Shown here piece after piece: positions 39,829 through 49,899 of a DNA stretch of 64,000 bases. Positions within the stretch are counted from its first letter, which is position 1; every line of letters begins with the position of its first letter. Position numbers and translations under genes: made by a program. The stretch lies in NCBI RefSeq assembly GCF_004799345.1, contig NZ_SSMC01000003.1, positions 248,001 through 312,000 of the forward strand, read 5' to 3'. The stretch comes from Robertkochia marina. GTDB taxonomy: Bacteria > Bacteroidota > Bacteroidia > Flavobacteriales > Flavobacteriaceae. The notes under the pieces are model-generated. The model was given only the letters and a program-made list of their open reading frames with translations. It was not told the origin of the DNA and searched no databases.

Positions 39829-40547
39829 GATACTGTTTTAGCTTTTATGCGTTTTTGTAATTTTCTAACGGTAGGAGATGAGATATACCACAATACAAAG
39901 CCACTCAATACAGTAATGAGCCCAAGCAGGGAAAAAGCTCTTAATACGGTGGTGTTAAAATCATCTCTTCCTTCGTAATCCATTGTGTGTGTCATCCAAA
40001 GAAAATCGAAAATGCGCCAGTCACGATGCCTTACGGTTTGGAATTTACCATCTTGCATGGATATATAGGCCTTTAGGGCTTCGTCTCCCTTGTAGGAGAT
40101 CACATAGGCAGGAAGCATTTTCTCTCTGTATTCATGGTGTTTGCCTGCCTTTTCAATGGCCTCCACTGAGGCAACCTCTAAATGGTCCTGCATATGATCC
40201 CGGGCGATACTCATGGCTTCTTCTTCTGTTATAGTCTCTTTGGCCACCCCGGAATGAGCATTGTACAACATGCTTTTGTTTACCCAGTAATACGGCTGAT
40301 CATTGATGATCCTTAACTCCAGATGGTTGATGCCTTCTGATGTTTCAAGCTCCGATGGGGAAATGAGGGCTGCTTGTTTCTCGGGTACAAAGTTTAAATT
40401 TTTAAACTGGTCTCCATGTATTGAATCAATGTCTGTCCAGCTGAAATACATGCCTGAAACGGTCCACATAATAAATTGTGCTCCCAGGATTATACCCAGG
40501 TAACGATGCGCCTTTCTAAGGGCCATTGCTTTTTTTCTATCGATCAT
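39825..40547 (-). CDS. PepSY-domain membrane protein
   Basis: A 240-residue inner-membrane protein with a helix at about 16-36 (YLGIILGAQFIMWTVSGMYF), a PepSY-like periplasmic region (ISPSELETSEGINHLELRIIN and EEAMSIARDHM), and a C-terminal helix (about 203-225) with a basic end. PepSY-TM proteins are often found with metal uptake or efflux genes, and some are thought to move electrons or bind metal. It overlaps copA upstream and cusB downstream by 4 bases each, so it is an integral part of the efflux operon. Confidence 0.8.
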   Translation of the reverse strand: MIDRKKAMALRKAHRYLGIILGAQFIMWTVSGMYFSWTDIDSIHGDQFKNLNFVPEKQAALISPSELETSEGINHLELRIINDQPYYWVNKSMLYNAHSGVAKETITEEEAMSIARDHMQDHLEVASVEAIEKAGKHHEYREKMLPAYVISYKGDEALKAYISMQDGKFQTVRHRDWRIFDFLWMTHTMDYEGRDDFNTTVLRAFSLLGLITVLSGFVLWYISSPTVRKLQKRIKAKTVS

Positions 40548-43054
40548 GTTAAGTTATTGATTTGGGCGCTTCTAAGGCGCAGCGCATTGGTTATTACTGA
40601 TACAGAACTGAAACTCATTGCCAGGGCAGCGATCATGGGAGAAAGCAATACCCCAAAAAATGGATAGAGCACTCCTGCAGCCACAGGTACCCCTATGCTG
40701 TTATAGATCAGGGCAAAGAACAGATTCTGTTTGATGTTTTTCATGACTTTTTCACTTAGTATCCGGGCTTTTATCAGTCCGCTGATATCACCTTTCAACA
40801 AGGTGAGTTCGGCACTTTCTATGGCTATATCGGTACCGGTACCCATGGCGATGCCGATATCACTTTGTGCCAGGGCAGGGGCATCGTTAATGCCATCTCC
40901 TGTCATGGCAACCACCTCACCACTTTCCTGCAGTGCTTTTACTGCCTTTAGTTTGTCTTCCGGTAAGAGTCCGGCACGGTAATCTGTGATACCGATTGTA
41001 GTAGAGACTGCTCTCGCAGTAGCTGCATTATCCCCGGTAAGCATGATCACCTGAAGACCGTGTTTTTGTAAGGTGTTGATAGCCGACTTACTATTTTTCC
41101 GGATACGGTCGGAAATTAAAAGGTAACCTGTAAGCTTGCCGTTTATGGCAACCAGGGGTACTGTTTTTCCTTCCGAGCGCGCCTTCTCAAGTTCCTTATT
41201 AGCTTCCGGTGAGATGGTCACACCCTCATCGCTCATCAGGGCAGTATTGCCAACAAGGATATGCATACCTTCGATCTTGCCTCTAACCCCTTTTCCTGTA
41301 ACTGCCTCAAAGTCTTCTGCCTTCTTAAGTGCTAACCCCTTGGCTAAGGCAAATTCTACTGTAGCGTCTGCAAGGGGGTGTTCACTGTTCTTATTGAGGG
41401 TAGCCACCAGGAGGGCAATTTGGTCTGCAGAATAGTTCTTATCAAGACTGATGATCTTTTCTACAGCAGGCTTCCCTTCTGTGAGGGTACCTGTCTTATC
41501 TACCAGGAGTACGGTTGCTTTTGCCATTTTCTCTAACGCCTCTGCATTTTTAACCAAAACTCCCGATTGGGCGCCTTTACCAACACCTACCATCACAGAC
41601 ATGGGTGTTGCCAGGCCTAAAGCACACGGACAAGCAATGATCAATACGGCAATGGCATTGATCAGGGCATAGGTGTAAGCAGGTTCCGGCCCCCAAATGA
41701 CCCAGGTAATAAAGGTGATCAATGCTGTCAGTACCACCATGGGAACGAACCAGGCAGAAATACGATCGGCCAAATTTTGGATGGGAGCACGGGAGCGGCT
41801 GGCTTCATTGACCATAGAGATGATCTGCGCAAGCAACGTTTCCTTGCCTACTTTTTCGGCAAGCATGACCACGGTCCGGTTTCCGTTCACTGTCCCTGCC
41901 TTGATGGAATCTCCTTCCTGTTTTTCCACACCAACTGGTTCTCCGGTTATCATGGATTCGTCTATGACCGTGTTTCCTTCAGAGATACGACCGTCTACAG
42001 GGATCTTATCTCCCGGTTTTATTTTAAGCAGATCACCCTTTTGGATCTGAGAAACGGCTATGATCTCTTCCTTTCCATTATTGATGCGAATAGCCTGGTT
42101 GGGTGCAAGCTGTAATAGTTCTTTAACAGCAGCATTGGTTTTACTGTGGGCTTTGGCCTCCAGTAATTGCCCCAGAAGTACCAGGGTGAGGATGACCGTA
42201 GCAGACTCGAAATAGAGATGAACTAACCCTTCGGGAGTTTTAAATTCTTCAGGGAATATATTGGGAAACAGTAAAGCAACTAAACTATAGATCCATGCCA
42301 CCCCTGCACCGATTCCTATCAGAGTAAACATATTCAGGTTTCGATACTTCAGCGATCTCCAGGCGCGTTCAAAAAACATCCAGGTGGCGTAGAATACTAC
42401 CGGTATGGAAAGAATAAATTGAAGCCAGTTCCAATAGGTCTGATCCATGATTCGATACAGCGGATTCGGTTGCAGCATATCTGACATGGCGATCAGGAAA
42501 ATAGGGAGGGTAAAGCCTACAGCTACCTTGAATTTTTTCAGCAGTCGCTTATAAGTCGGGTCTTCTTCTTCGCCGGTTGGTTGTTGAGGCACCAGGTCCA
42601 TACCGCAGATGGGGCAGGAGCCGGCCTCGTTCTGTTCTATTTCCGGGTGCATAGGACAGGTATAGATGACTTCAGAAGAAACTTCCGTTGCTTGCTTTAC
42701 CAGGTCCATTCCGCAAACCGGGCAATCTCCGGGCTGATCATAGGTTTTATCTCCCTCACAATGCATGGGGCAATACCACACCCCGGGCCCATCCTTCCCG
42801 TTTGCAGGGGCTTGCTTTTCAGCGTTCTGAGATGGAATGTAGTCTTCCGGGTGAATACTGTAGTGACTTCCTTCTGCCTTAAAGGCTTCCTGCAGCGTGG
42901 CCAAAGATACATGCTCATCGGCTTCAACTACCGCCTTTTTTTCAGCCAGGTCAACCTGGGCATCCACCACGCCTTCCTGTTTTTTTAGCATGGACTCCAC
43001 ATGATTGCGGCATCCGTTACAACTCATTCCTTCTATATGATAGGTATGTTTCAT
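40544..43054 (-). CDS. copA: Copper-translocating P1B-type ATPase
   Basis: An 836-residue pump starting MKHTYHIEGMSCNGC at ATG 43052-43054; upstream codons of the frame are not homologous. Order: HMA domain with GMSCNGC; two heavy-metal-binding YHS-like modules (WYCPMHCEGDKTYDQPGDCP and YTCPMHPEIEQNEAGSCPIC); membrane helices; the TGE phosphatase loop (MITGEPVGVEK); the CPC metal site (IIACPCALGLATPM); the phosphorylation site VDKTGTLTEG; and GDGINDAPALAQ. CPC with this layout indicates Cu(I) export from the cytoplasm. It is preceded by the chrA-like gene (10-bp gap) and overlaps the PepSY gene. Confidence 0.94.
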   Translation of the reverse strand: MKHTYHIEGMSCNGCRNHVESMLKKQEGVVDAQVDLAEKKAVVEADEHVSLATLQEAFKAEGSHYSIHPEDYIPSQNAEKQAPANGKDGPGVWYCPMHCEGDKTYDQPGDCPVCGMDLVKQATEVSSEVIYTCPMHPEIEQNEAGSCPICGMDLVPQQPTGEEEDPTYKRLLKKFKVAVGFTLPIFLIAMSDMLQPNPLYRIMDQTYWNWLQFILSIPVVFYATWMFFERAWRSLKYRNLNMFTLIGIGAGVAWIYSLVALLFPNIFPEEFKTPEGLVHLYFESATVILTLVLLGQLLEAKAHSKTNAAVKELLQLAPNQAIRINNGKEEIIAVSQIQKGDLLKIKPGDKIPVDGRISEGNTVIDESMITGEPVGVEKQEGDSIKAGTVNGNRTVVMLAEKVGKETLLAQIISMVNEASRSRAPIQNLADRISAWFVPMVVLTALITFITWVIWGPEPAYTYALINAIAVLIIACPCALGLATPMSVMVGVGKGAQSGVLVKNAEALEKMAKATVLLVDKTGTLTEGKPAVEKIISLDKNYSADQIALLVATLNKNSEHPLADATVEFALAKGLALKKAEDFEAVTGKGVRGKIEGMHILVGNTALMSDEGVTISPEANKELEKARSEGKTVPLVAINGKLTGYLLISDRIRKNSKSAINTLQKHGLQVIMLTGDNAATARAVSTTIGITDYRAGLLPEDKLKAVKALQESGEVVAMTGDGINDAPALAQSDIGIAMGTGTDIAIESAELTLLKGDISGLIKARILSEKVMKNIKQNLFFALIYNSIGVPVAAGVLYPFFGVLLSPMIAALAMSFSSVSVITNALRLRSAQINNLT

Positions 43055-43064
43055 GTATACAAAG

Positions 43065-44195
43065 TTAGAATTGGTATAGAAGATACCCCATGAGAGAGCC
43101 TCCAATAACAATCCAGATCACGCTTAATTTTTTAAATCCAAAAACGCCAATAGCACCCAGCAGGGCAATGGTGGCGGTCTGCCAGTCTGAAATACTGTCC
43201 TTTCCCATTTTATATAATACGGCCAGCATTATGGCTACAGCAGCAATATTTACACAATCCAGGAAATAGCTGAGCACCCTGGATTGTCTCATTTTTGGGA
43301 CCAACGGATTTAACAACCATACGAACAGGAATGAAGGCAGAAAGATCCCCACTGTAGCTGCAAGAGCTCCTGTTAATCCACCCAATTGCCATCCTATAAA
43401 GGTGGCGGTGGAAAGTACGGGTCCGGGGGTAAATTGTCCCACTGCAATTGCATCCATAAGCTCCGACCTGCTAAGTAAACCGGTTTGTACCAGTTCGGCA
43501 TCGAGATAGGCAAATAACACATATCCGCTACCGTACAATATGGCACCCACTTTGAGAAAGGACCAGAAAATTTTAAGGGTGGATATATTCTTTACAGTAT
43601 AAGCCATCAACCCTGTTAGCCCGACGGGGTTTATCATGTTGGTTGTGTTGGATGTCACCGAACTTTTCAACAAAAAATAGAATGTTCCGGTAATTGCTCC
43701 CAGTAGAAGAGCGGTAATTTCATTGATACCTGCCAGGCTGGCTGTAAGTACCAGTATGCCCAGGGCAAGTAACTCCGAATTTTTAACAGCCTTTTTACCC
43801 AACTTTAAAATAGCCGAGGCAATAATAGCCAGTACGGCGGGTTTGATTCCGGCTAAAAACGGCACTACCTCGGGCAGCTGCCCATAGGAGGTATACAACC
43901 ATGCCAGAATACCCGTGATAACTACTGCCGGAAAAATAAAACTGATCCCCGCAACGAAAAGTCCGGCAACCCCTCCACGTTCATGACCACAATGCATGGT
44001 CATCTCTGTTGAGTTCGGTCCGGGGATCAGATTGGTAGCGCCTATGAGATCCAGAAAATGCCCGCGGTCCATCCATTTGCGTTCTTCTACAATTTCCTTG
44101 TCCATCATCGCAATATGGGCGGCAGGACCGCCAAAGGCCACGCATCCGAGTTTAAAAAACACCGAGGCTATTTCTTTAAGATTACTCATATGCAT
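43065..44195 (-). CDS. chrA: ChrA-family chromate transporter
   Basis: A 376-residue transporter with two homologous halves of about six helices each. The N-terminal half carries KLGCVAFGGPAAHIAMM and NLIPGPNSTEMTMHCGHERG. The C-terminal half carries KVGAILYGSGYVLFAYLDAE and VGQFTPGPVLSTATFIGWQLGG, the repeated G-G and P-GP motifs of the CHR family. Known members export chromate. Its place inside a copper operon, between a DUF3347 gene and copA, is odd and may reflect co-selection on mixed metals. A second in-frame ATG two codons in (44189) could be the true start. Confidence 0.88.
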   Translation of the reverse strand: MHMSNLKEIASVFFKLGCVAFGGPAAHIAMMDKEIVEERKWMDRGHFLDLIGATNLIPGPNSTEMTMHCGHERGGVAGLFVAGISFIFPAVVITGILAWLYTSYGQLPEVVPFLAGIKPAVLAIIASAILKLGKKAVKNSELLALGILVLTASLAGINEITALLLGAITGTFYFLLKSSVTSNTTNMINPVGLTGLMAYTVKNISTLKIFWSFLKVGAILYGSGYVLFAYLDAELVQTGLLSRSELMDAIAVGQFTPGPVLSTATFIGWQLGGLTGALAATVGIFLPSFLFVWLLNPLVPKMRQSRVLSYFLDCVNIAAVAIMLAVLYKMGKDSISDWQTATIALLGAIGVFGFKKLSVIWIVIGGSLMGYLLYQF

Positions 44196-44253
44196 ACCCT
44201 AATGCGGGATATCCGGGAAGCCGGATCCGGGTATCTCGCAGTTCACGGGGATT

Positions 44254-44859
44254 TTATTTTATAGTTTCCTTTACGCTCCCGCAGTGAAGCATCTTGTCTC
44301 CAAAATAAGGGTTCATGATCTCTTTTTCGGCTGAGATCCATGCAGCACCGGTATTGTTAAAAGCCATTGGACAGTATTGCTTGTATACTTCTCCGGAGGC
44401 AAGAGAGCCATTTAGCATTTCAGCAACAGCGTCGGTCACGGTAACGAAATCCTTGCGTTGTGCCTCGATATCATTGGCGTTAGCGATAGCTTCTGCAGCT
44501 GATTTCAGCTCAGCGTTCTCTCCGGCTTTTTCCGCCAGTGTTCCCGAGGCTTCAGACGCTTTTGCGGCATCGGTAGCTACAAAGGCATCTTTTAAAGCGA
44601 TATAGGCCTTGAATACCTCGGCAGTAGCTTCGTCTTTGAACTCGATAGCAGCAGTTTGCTCTTCCATGTGTTTTTCATCCATGTGCTGTTCACCCTGCAT
44701 GTCTGCATGACCTTCATGCATACCTTCGTGGTTGTCATGCATCTCAACAGCCTCAGCATCGGCATTCTTTTTCTTATTCTCAGTTCCACAAGCTGTAAAG
44801 GCAGTGGCTAACAGTCCGCTCATCAGCAGGGCTGCCAGGGTTTTGTTTACTCTTTTCAT
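44254..44859 (-). CDS. Met/His-rich DUF3347 lipoprotein
   Basis: A 201-residue lipoprotein (signal peptide ending FTAC, Cys24). Residues about 38-68 are a His/Met-rich stretch (MHDNHEGMHEGHADMQ, then HMDEKHMEE) that probably binds copper. The rest is a DUF3347 domain with conserved YCPMAFNNTGAAWIS and NPYFGDKMLHCGSV, almost the same as the tail of CusB. It could be a soluble metallochaperone delivering copper to the CusBA complex, comparable in role to CusF. It overlaps the TolC-like gene by 4 bases; 58 bp precede chrA. Confidence 0.85.
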   Translation of the reverse strand: MKRVNKTLAALLMSGLLATAFTACGTENKKKNADAEAVEMHDNHEGMHEGHADMQGEQHMDEKHMEEQTAAIEFKDEATAEVFKAYIALKDAFVATDAAKASEASGTLAEKAGENAELKSAAEAIANANDIEAQRKDFVTVTDAVAEMLNGSLASGEVYKQYCPMAFNNTGAAWISAEKEIMNPYFGDKMLHCGSVKETIK

Positions 44860-46100
44860 GATGTACTACTTAAATAATTAATAATTAAAGATTCATTATA
44901 ATAAGATCGAACTTCTTCGATCAGGTTCATTTCAAAACGCAGCTGCATTTCCTGTATGTCCAGCAGATCGTTAAAATCAATGGTTCCGGTCTCATAAGAT
45001 CGGAGAAGGATCCTCATGGCATTATCGGCCTCGAGAATATTCTCCTGTTGGGTCGCAGCATTGATGCGGGCTACTTCCCGCGAATGTACGGCCTTTGACA
45101 ACATGGTTTCTAATCGATTCTTTCTTTCAAGTCGGTCCAGCTCCAAACTCTCTTTCCTCATTTCGTTCTGCCGGCTTACCGACCTGTACTTTTTATTAAA
45201 AATCGGGATAGAAACAGAGACCATAGGCATAATAATATCTTTTCCGTTATCAACAGGGTTCATGTCACTGCGTTTTTCTACCGGGATATAATCCAGACCT
45301 ATTCCGAGGTTGGGGGCAGCTTCTTTTCTGTTCAAAGCTTCTGCCTGCATTACCGATTCATACATTTCTTCAAACTTTACCAATTCCGGGTGCAGGTCCA
45401 GATTTACTTCTGCCAGGTCATGAGTAAATTCATCCAGGGTGAGGGTGTCCGGGAGTTGAACGGGAGCGCTGCTCTCTGTTCCGATAAGGTTGTAAAATCC
45501 TTCTTTCTCGGCCAGCAATTGTTCTTCCAGCCGATCCCTTTGGTTTTCAAGTTCATTTTCGCGTATCTGTAATTTGAAAACAGCTACGGCAGAACTTTTC
45601 CCGGTCTCCACCGCATTCAGGGCCAATTGCTTATAGGTTTCGGTCAGGGACAGTTGCCTGGAGACCACTTCCATTTTTTTATGAAGCGCATACAGGCGGT
45701 AGTATGTTCCGGAGAGCTCCAAAATGAGCTTTCGTTCTTTGATATGAACGTCCATCGCCTGGGCATCAGCCAGAGCGGAGGTATACTCCTGCCTGGCAGA
45801 AATATTTCCAAACCAGGGAATCATTTGTTTTACCGAGAACCTGGCTCGTTGGGCTCCGGTTCGGGTTTCCGGTTCGCTTACAAAATAACCCACCCCGAAT
45901 TCCGTATTGGGGAGTACATTGACCTCTTCCGATTTCTCGAGGCTGATCTCATGCTGCAACCTGCTGGAGGCCAGCTCCGGGTTCTGTTCAAGTGCTTGTA
46001 ATATATACGTTTGCAGCAGGGGCGAGGGATCCTGTGCCACCAGGGAGGAAGCTCCCAATACCATCAGGATAAGTGCTAATATGTTACCTGCATCTCTCAT
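44856..46100 (-). CDS. TolC/CusC-family outer-membrane efflux protein
   Basis: A 414-residue protein with a signal peptide (ILALILMVLGASSLVAQ) and two outer-membrane-efflux repeats of long helices with intervening strands (for example ETYKQLALNAVETGKSSAVAVFKLQ and SYETGTIDFNDLLDIQEMQL). This is the channel component of the RND pump. It lies between cusA and the DUF3347 lipoprotein gene, with 4-base overlaps on both sides. Confidence 0.9.
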   Translation of the reverse strand: MRDAGNILALILMVLGASSLVAQDPSPLLQTYILQALEQNPELASSRLQHEISLEKSEEVNVLPNTEFGVGYFVSEPETRTGAQRARFSVKQMIPWFGNISARQEYTSALADAQAMDVHIKERKLILELSGTYYRLYALHKKMEVVSRQLSLTETYKQLALNAVETGKSSAVAVFKLQIRENELENQRDRLEEQLLAEKEGFYNLIGTESSAPVQLPDTLTLDEFTHDLAEVNLDLHPELVKFEEMYESVMQAEALNRKEAAPNLGIGLDYIPVEKRSDMNPVDNGKDIIMPMVSVSIPIFNKKYRSVSRQNEMRKESLELDRLERKNRLETMLSKAVHSREVARINAATQQENILEADNAMRILLRSYETGTIDFNDLLDIQEMQLRFEMNLIEEVRSYYNESLIINYLSSTS

Positions 46101-49100
46101 GAATGTGTTCTTTTTAATTGAAATTCTTTTACCACACTAAACAATACCGGAACCACGAACAAGGTGATCAGGGCGATGGTCATCCCTCCAAAGGCCGGAA
46201 TTGCCATAGGGATCATGATATCGCTTCCACGGCCTGTTGAGGTGAGGATAGGGATCAGGGCCAGCAAGGTGGTGGCGGTGGTCATCAAACATGGGCGAAT
46301 TCGCTTTTCTCCCGCCTCGATCACCGATTTGCGTATCTCAGCAACGGTTTCCGGAGTATTGGCCGAAAAGGTTTGGGTCAGATAGGTAGCCATAACCACT
46401 CCGTCGTCGGTAGCGATCCCGAAAAGGGCAATAAATCCAACCCATACGGCTACACTCAGGTTGATGGTTTTGATGTTTAGTAGCTCCCTGAATTGGATCC
46501 CGAAGAGATCGAAGTTCATAAACCAATCCTGGCCGTATAACCATATCATAATAAATCCGCCGGCAAAGGCTACTGCAATACCTGTAAATACCATCAGCGA
46601 GGTGGTTACTGATCGGAACTGGAAGTAAAGGATCAGGAATATGATCAAGAGTGAAAGGGGTACTACCAGTTGCAGAGTTTTTTCTGCTCTCAGCTGGTTT
46701 TCATAGGTTCCAGTAAATTGATAGCTCAATCCTGCAGGAACCACCAGGGCTCCGGAATCGATTCTTTTCCGGATGGCTTGCTGGGCATTTTCAACCACAT
46801 CAACCTCTGCATAGCCGTCCAACTTGTCAAATAAAACATAACCCACCAGAAAGGTGTCTTCACTTTTTATCATCTGTGGCCCTTTCTCGTAACGGATTTG
46901 GGCTACTTCCTTTAAAGGGATCTGGCTGCCTGTGGCTGACCTTAAAAAGATATTATCCAGAGCGCCGGGATCATTTCTGAGTTCCCGGGGGTATCGTACC
47001 CGAACCCCATAGCGCTCCCTGCCTTCCACGGTTTGTGTAAGTGGCATGCCACCTACAACAACTTCCAGGGTCTTTTGAGCTTCGTCAATAGTAATACCGT
47101 AACGTGCCAATGCTTCCCTGTCGAGGTCAATGAGAAGGTAGGGTTTACCAACAATACGATCTGCAAATACAGCCTCGTCCTTCACTCCATCTGCGTCTTT
47201 CAGAATTGATTCCAGCTCCATGCCAAAGGCTTCGATCTTTTTTAGGTCCTGCCCTTTAATTTTGATGCCCATAGGGGCACGCATTCCTGTTTGCAGCATG
47301 ACCAACCGGGTCTCGATGGGCTGCAGTTTAGGAGCCGAGGTAACGCCCGGCAGCTTGGTTACCTTAACGATCTCGTTCCATATATCGTCAGGAGTTCTGA
47401 TCTCAGGTCTCCAATTCCTGTAATATTCACCATCCTCGTCGGGGATCAACCTATCGGTATCAACCGGGAAGTTAGCAGGAGCATTATTAGCTGATGCATC
47501 GCTGTCAGTATTCGGGTTTCTGCTTACACCGCCTGACTTTAATACAAATGCCCCTTTTTCGTCAACCTTATATCGCTGTTTCTCCCTGTTGGCATTTTCT
47601 TTGTATTCCGGGTGATACAAGATCACATTCTCATACATGGAAAGGGGTGCAGGGTCCAGTGCACTTTCGGTTCTCCCGGCTTTTCCCACCACAGTAGAAA
47701 TTTCAGGTATCGATTGCACTGCCATATCAAGCTGCTGTAATACCCGCTTATTCTCTGCTACCCCTGAATGAGGCAGGGAAGTAGGCATGAGTAAGAAGGA
47801 GCCTTCGTTTAGAGCCGGCATGAATTCTTTTCCTGTATTTCTCCAGATCAAAACACCTAAGATCATTAAGGTAGCCGGAATGGTCAGGAAAACTGCTTTA
47901 TTGTTCAGGGTCCATCGCAGTATTTTGGTGTAATACCTGATGAAAAGGGTGAAAACCCCCAGAAGTCCGAAACAGATCACTACGACAAAAATGATATTCG
48001 GTATAACCGAACGATCAAATCCGAGCGGACGCCAATAAGTGGCCAATAAAAGAACAATGGCCAGAGCCGTCAGACCGGTGTGCCACCAGATCCGTTTTTT
48101 ATTTTCTAGCTTTCCGGAAACAGATAGGTAGTTTACCAGGGCAAATCCCGGTAGTGCCAACCCGGCCCAATAGCCTTTTAGAAGAGCATATATACCCAGG
48201 AGGGCCAGGATACTATTCGCGATATGCTTGAAATAGATATTTCCTTTTCGCTTTTTGAACAACATGGCGGCAAATGGAGGTATCAGGAAGAGGGTAACTA
48301 TAATGGAAGCTGTCAGGGCCATGGTTTTGGTGAAAGCCAAAGGCCGAAATAGCTTTCCTTCAGCTCCGATCATGGTAAACACAGGGATAAAACTGATAAT
48401 GGTAGTCAGTACGGCTGTGATGATGGCTCCGGAAACCTCAGTGGTTGCATTGTACACTACCTTATTAACCGGAAGTCGCTCTCCTTCTTCCTCCAGGTGA
48501 CGGATTATATTTTCAGAGAGGATGACCCCTACATCGACCATGGTCCCAATGGCAATAGCGATACCGGAAAGGGCAACAATATTGGCGTCTACGTTGAACA
48601 ATTTCATGGAGATAAACACCATGAGCACGGCTATTGGCAGCAGCCCGGAGATCAAAACAGAGGCCCTGAGGTTATAAACCATAACAATAATAACCAGGAT
48701 GGTGATCAGGATCTCAAACGTCAGGGCTTCATTCAGTGTTCCCAGGGTTTCTTCAATAAGTTCGGTACGGTCGTAAAAAGGAACTATGGTGAGTTTCGAC
48801 AAGCGGCCATCCTGTAGTTCTTTTGAAGGTAAGCCGTCTTTTAATTCTTCGATCTTAGACTTCACATTGTTGATCACTTCCATAGGATTGGCTCCGTAGC
48901 GGGCCACGACAGCACCACCCACCACTTCAGCACCTTCTTTATCCAGAATCCCACGGCGCTCGGCCGGCCCCATAGATACTTTGGCGATATCGCCAATGCG
49001 CAGGGGCGTGTAATTGTTAGAGGTAACCACGGCCTGTTCCAGGTCTTTCAGGTCTTTGATATACCCCAGGCCACGAACCAAATATTCTGCCTGGTTGATC

Positions 49101-49822
49101 TCTATGGTCTGAGCTCCAACATCGCGATTACTTTCCTTTACAGCCTTTACCACCTGGTTTAAGGTAATATTATATTGACGCATGAGCTCGGGGTCAAGAT
49201 CAATATGATATTCCTTTACATAACCTCCAATGGAACTAACCTCAGAAACGCCACCTGCAGCAGATAGTGCATACTTTACGTAATAATCCTGAACACTTCG
49301 CAATTCCTGAAGATCCCACCCTCCGGTAGTATTCCCTTCTTCGTCTCTCCCTTCAAGAGTATACCAGAAGATCTGTCCTAACCCGGTAGCATCCGGACCG
49401 AGGGACGGACTCACCCCATCAGGCAGAAGTCCTGATGGCAGGGAGTTGAGTTTTTCAAGGATCCGGGACCGACTCCAGTAAAATTCCACATCTTCTTCGA
49501 AAATGATGTAGATACTCGAAAACCCGAACATAGAAGTGCTTCGAATGGTTCTAACACCGGGGATACCCAATAATGAGGTCGTAAGGGGGTAGGTGATCTG
49601 GTCCTGGATGTCCTGTGGTGAACGCCCGGGCCATTTGGTGAATACTATTTGTTGATTTTCTCCAATATCAGGAATGGCATCTACCGCTACCGGATCACTG
49701 GGAAGTATAGGTGTATCCCAATTAAAAGGGGCAACGATAATACCCCATCCGGTAAAGAATACCAGGAGAATTACGGCAATTAGTTTGTTTTCAATAAGAA
49801 ACTTTATGGTGCGATTAAGCAT
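46097..49822 (-). CDS. cusA: CusA-type heavy-metal RND efflux permease
   Basis: Inner-membrane proton-driven pump of the HME-RND class, 1241 residues. VFTKWPGRSPQDIQDQITYPLTTSL, GIPGVRTIRSTSMFGFSSIYIIFEEDVEFYWSR and AIAIGTMVDVGVILSENIIRHLEE are class signatures, the last holding the Asp of the proton relay. FGIATDDGVVMATYLTQTF is the matching segment in the second half. It is about 200 residues longer than E. coli CusA. Much of the excess is a hydrophobic insert after TM6 (about residues 525-640, with roughly four added helices) and a polar insert near residues 750-800. First pump gene of the operon. Confidence 0.92.
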   Translation of the reverse strand: MLNRTIKFLIENKLIAVILLVFFTGWGIIVAPFNWDTPILPSDPVAVDAIPDIGENQQIVFTKWPGRSPQDIQDQITYPLTTSLLGIPGVRTIRSTSMFGFSSIYIIFEEDVEFYWSRSRILEKLNSLPSGLLPDGVSPSLGPDATGLGQIFWYTLEGRDEEGNTTGGWDLQELRSVQDYYVKYALSAAGGVSEVSSIGGYVKEYHIDLDPELMRQYNITLNQVVKAVKESNRDVGAQTIEINQAEYLVRGLGYIKDLKDLEQAVVTSNNYTPLRIGDIAKVSMGPAERRGILDKEGAEVVGGAVVARYGANPMEVINNVKSKIEELKDGLPSKELQDGRLSKLTIVPFYDRTELIEETLGTLNEALTFEILITILVIIVMVYNLRASVLISGLLPIAVLMVFISMKLFNVDANIVALSGIAIAIGTMVDVGVILSENIIRHLEEEGERLPVNKVVYNATTEVSGAIITAVLTTIISFIPVFTMIGAEGKLFRPLAFTKTMALTASIIVTLFLIPPFAAMLFKKRKGNIYFKHIANSILALLGIYALLKGYWAGLALPGFALVNYLSVSGKLENKKRIWWHTGLTALAIVLLLATYWRPLGFDRSVIPNIIFVVVICFGLLGVFTLFIRYYTKILRWTLNNKAVFLTIPATLMILGVLIWRNTGKEFMPALNEGSFLLMPTSLPHSGVAENKRVLQQLDMAVQSIPEISTVVGKAGRTESALDPAPLSMYENVILYHPEYKENANREKQRYKVDEKGAFVLKSGGVSRNPNTDSDASANNAPANFPVDTDRLIPDEDGEYYRNWRPEIRTPDDIWNEIVKVTKLPGVTSAPKLQPIETRLVMLQTGMRAPMGIKIKGQDLKKIEAFGMELESILKDADGVKDEAVFADRIVGKPYLLIDLDREALARYGITIDEAQKTLEVVVGGMPLTQTVEGRERYGVRVRYPRELRNDPGALDNIFLRSATGSQIPLKEVAQIRYEKGPQMIKSEDTFLVGYVLFDKLDGYAEVDVVENAQQAIRKRIDSGALVVPAGLSYQFTGTYENQLRAEKTLQLVVPLSLLIIFLILYFQFRSVTTSLMVFTGIAVAFAGGFIMIWLYGQDWFMNFDLFGIQFRELLNIKTINLSVAVWVGFIALFGIATDDGVVMATYLTQTFSANTPETVAEIRKSVIEAGEKRIRPCLMTTATTLLALIPILTSTGRGSDIMIPMAIPAFGGMTIALITLFVVPVLFSVVKEFQLKRTHS

Positions 49823-49899
49823 ATGATCTGTGAATGATTTTTAGACAATAAAGATTAGGGGGCAGGTAGTATACAGCCCTTAAAGGTCTAAAAATGGTA

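Noticed and set aside
43055-43111. Longer N-terminus of CopA
   Set aside because: The HMA domain begins at the ATG 43054; the extra residues overlap the end of chrA and have no homology.
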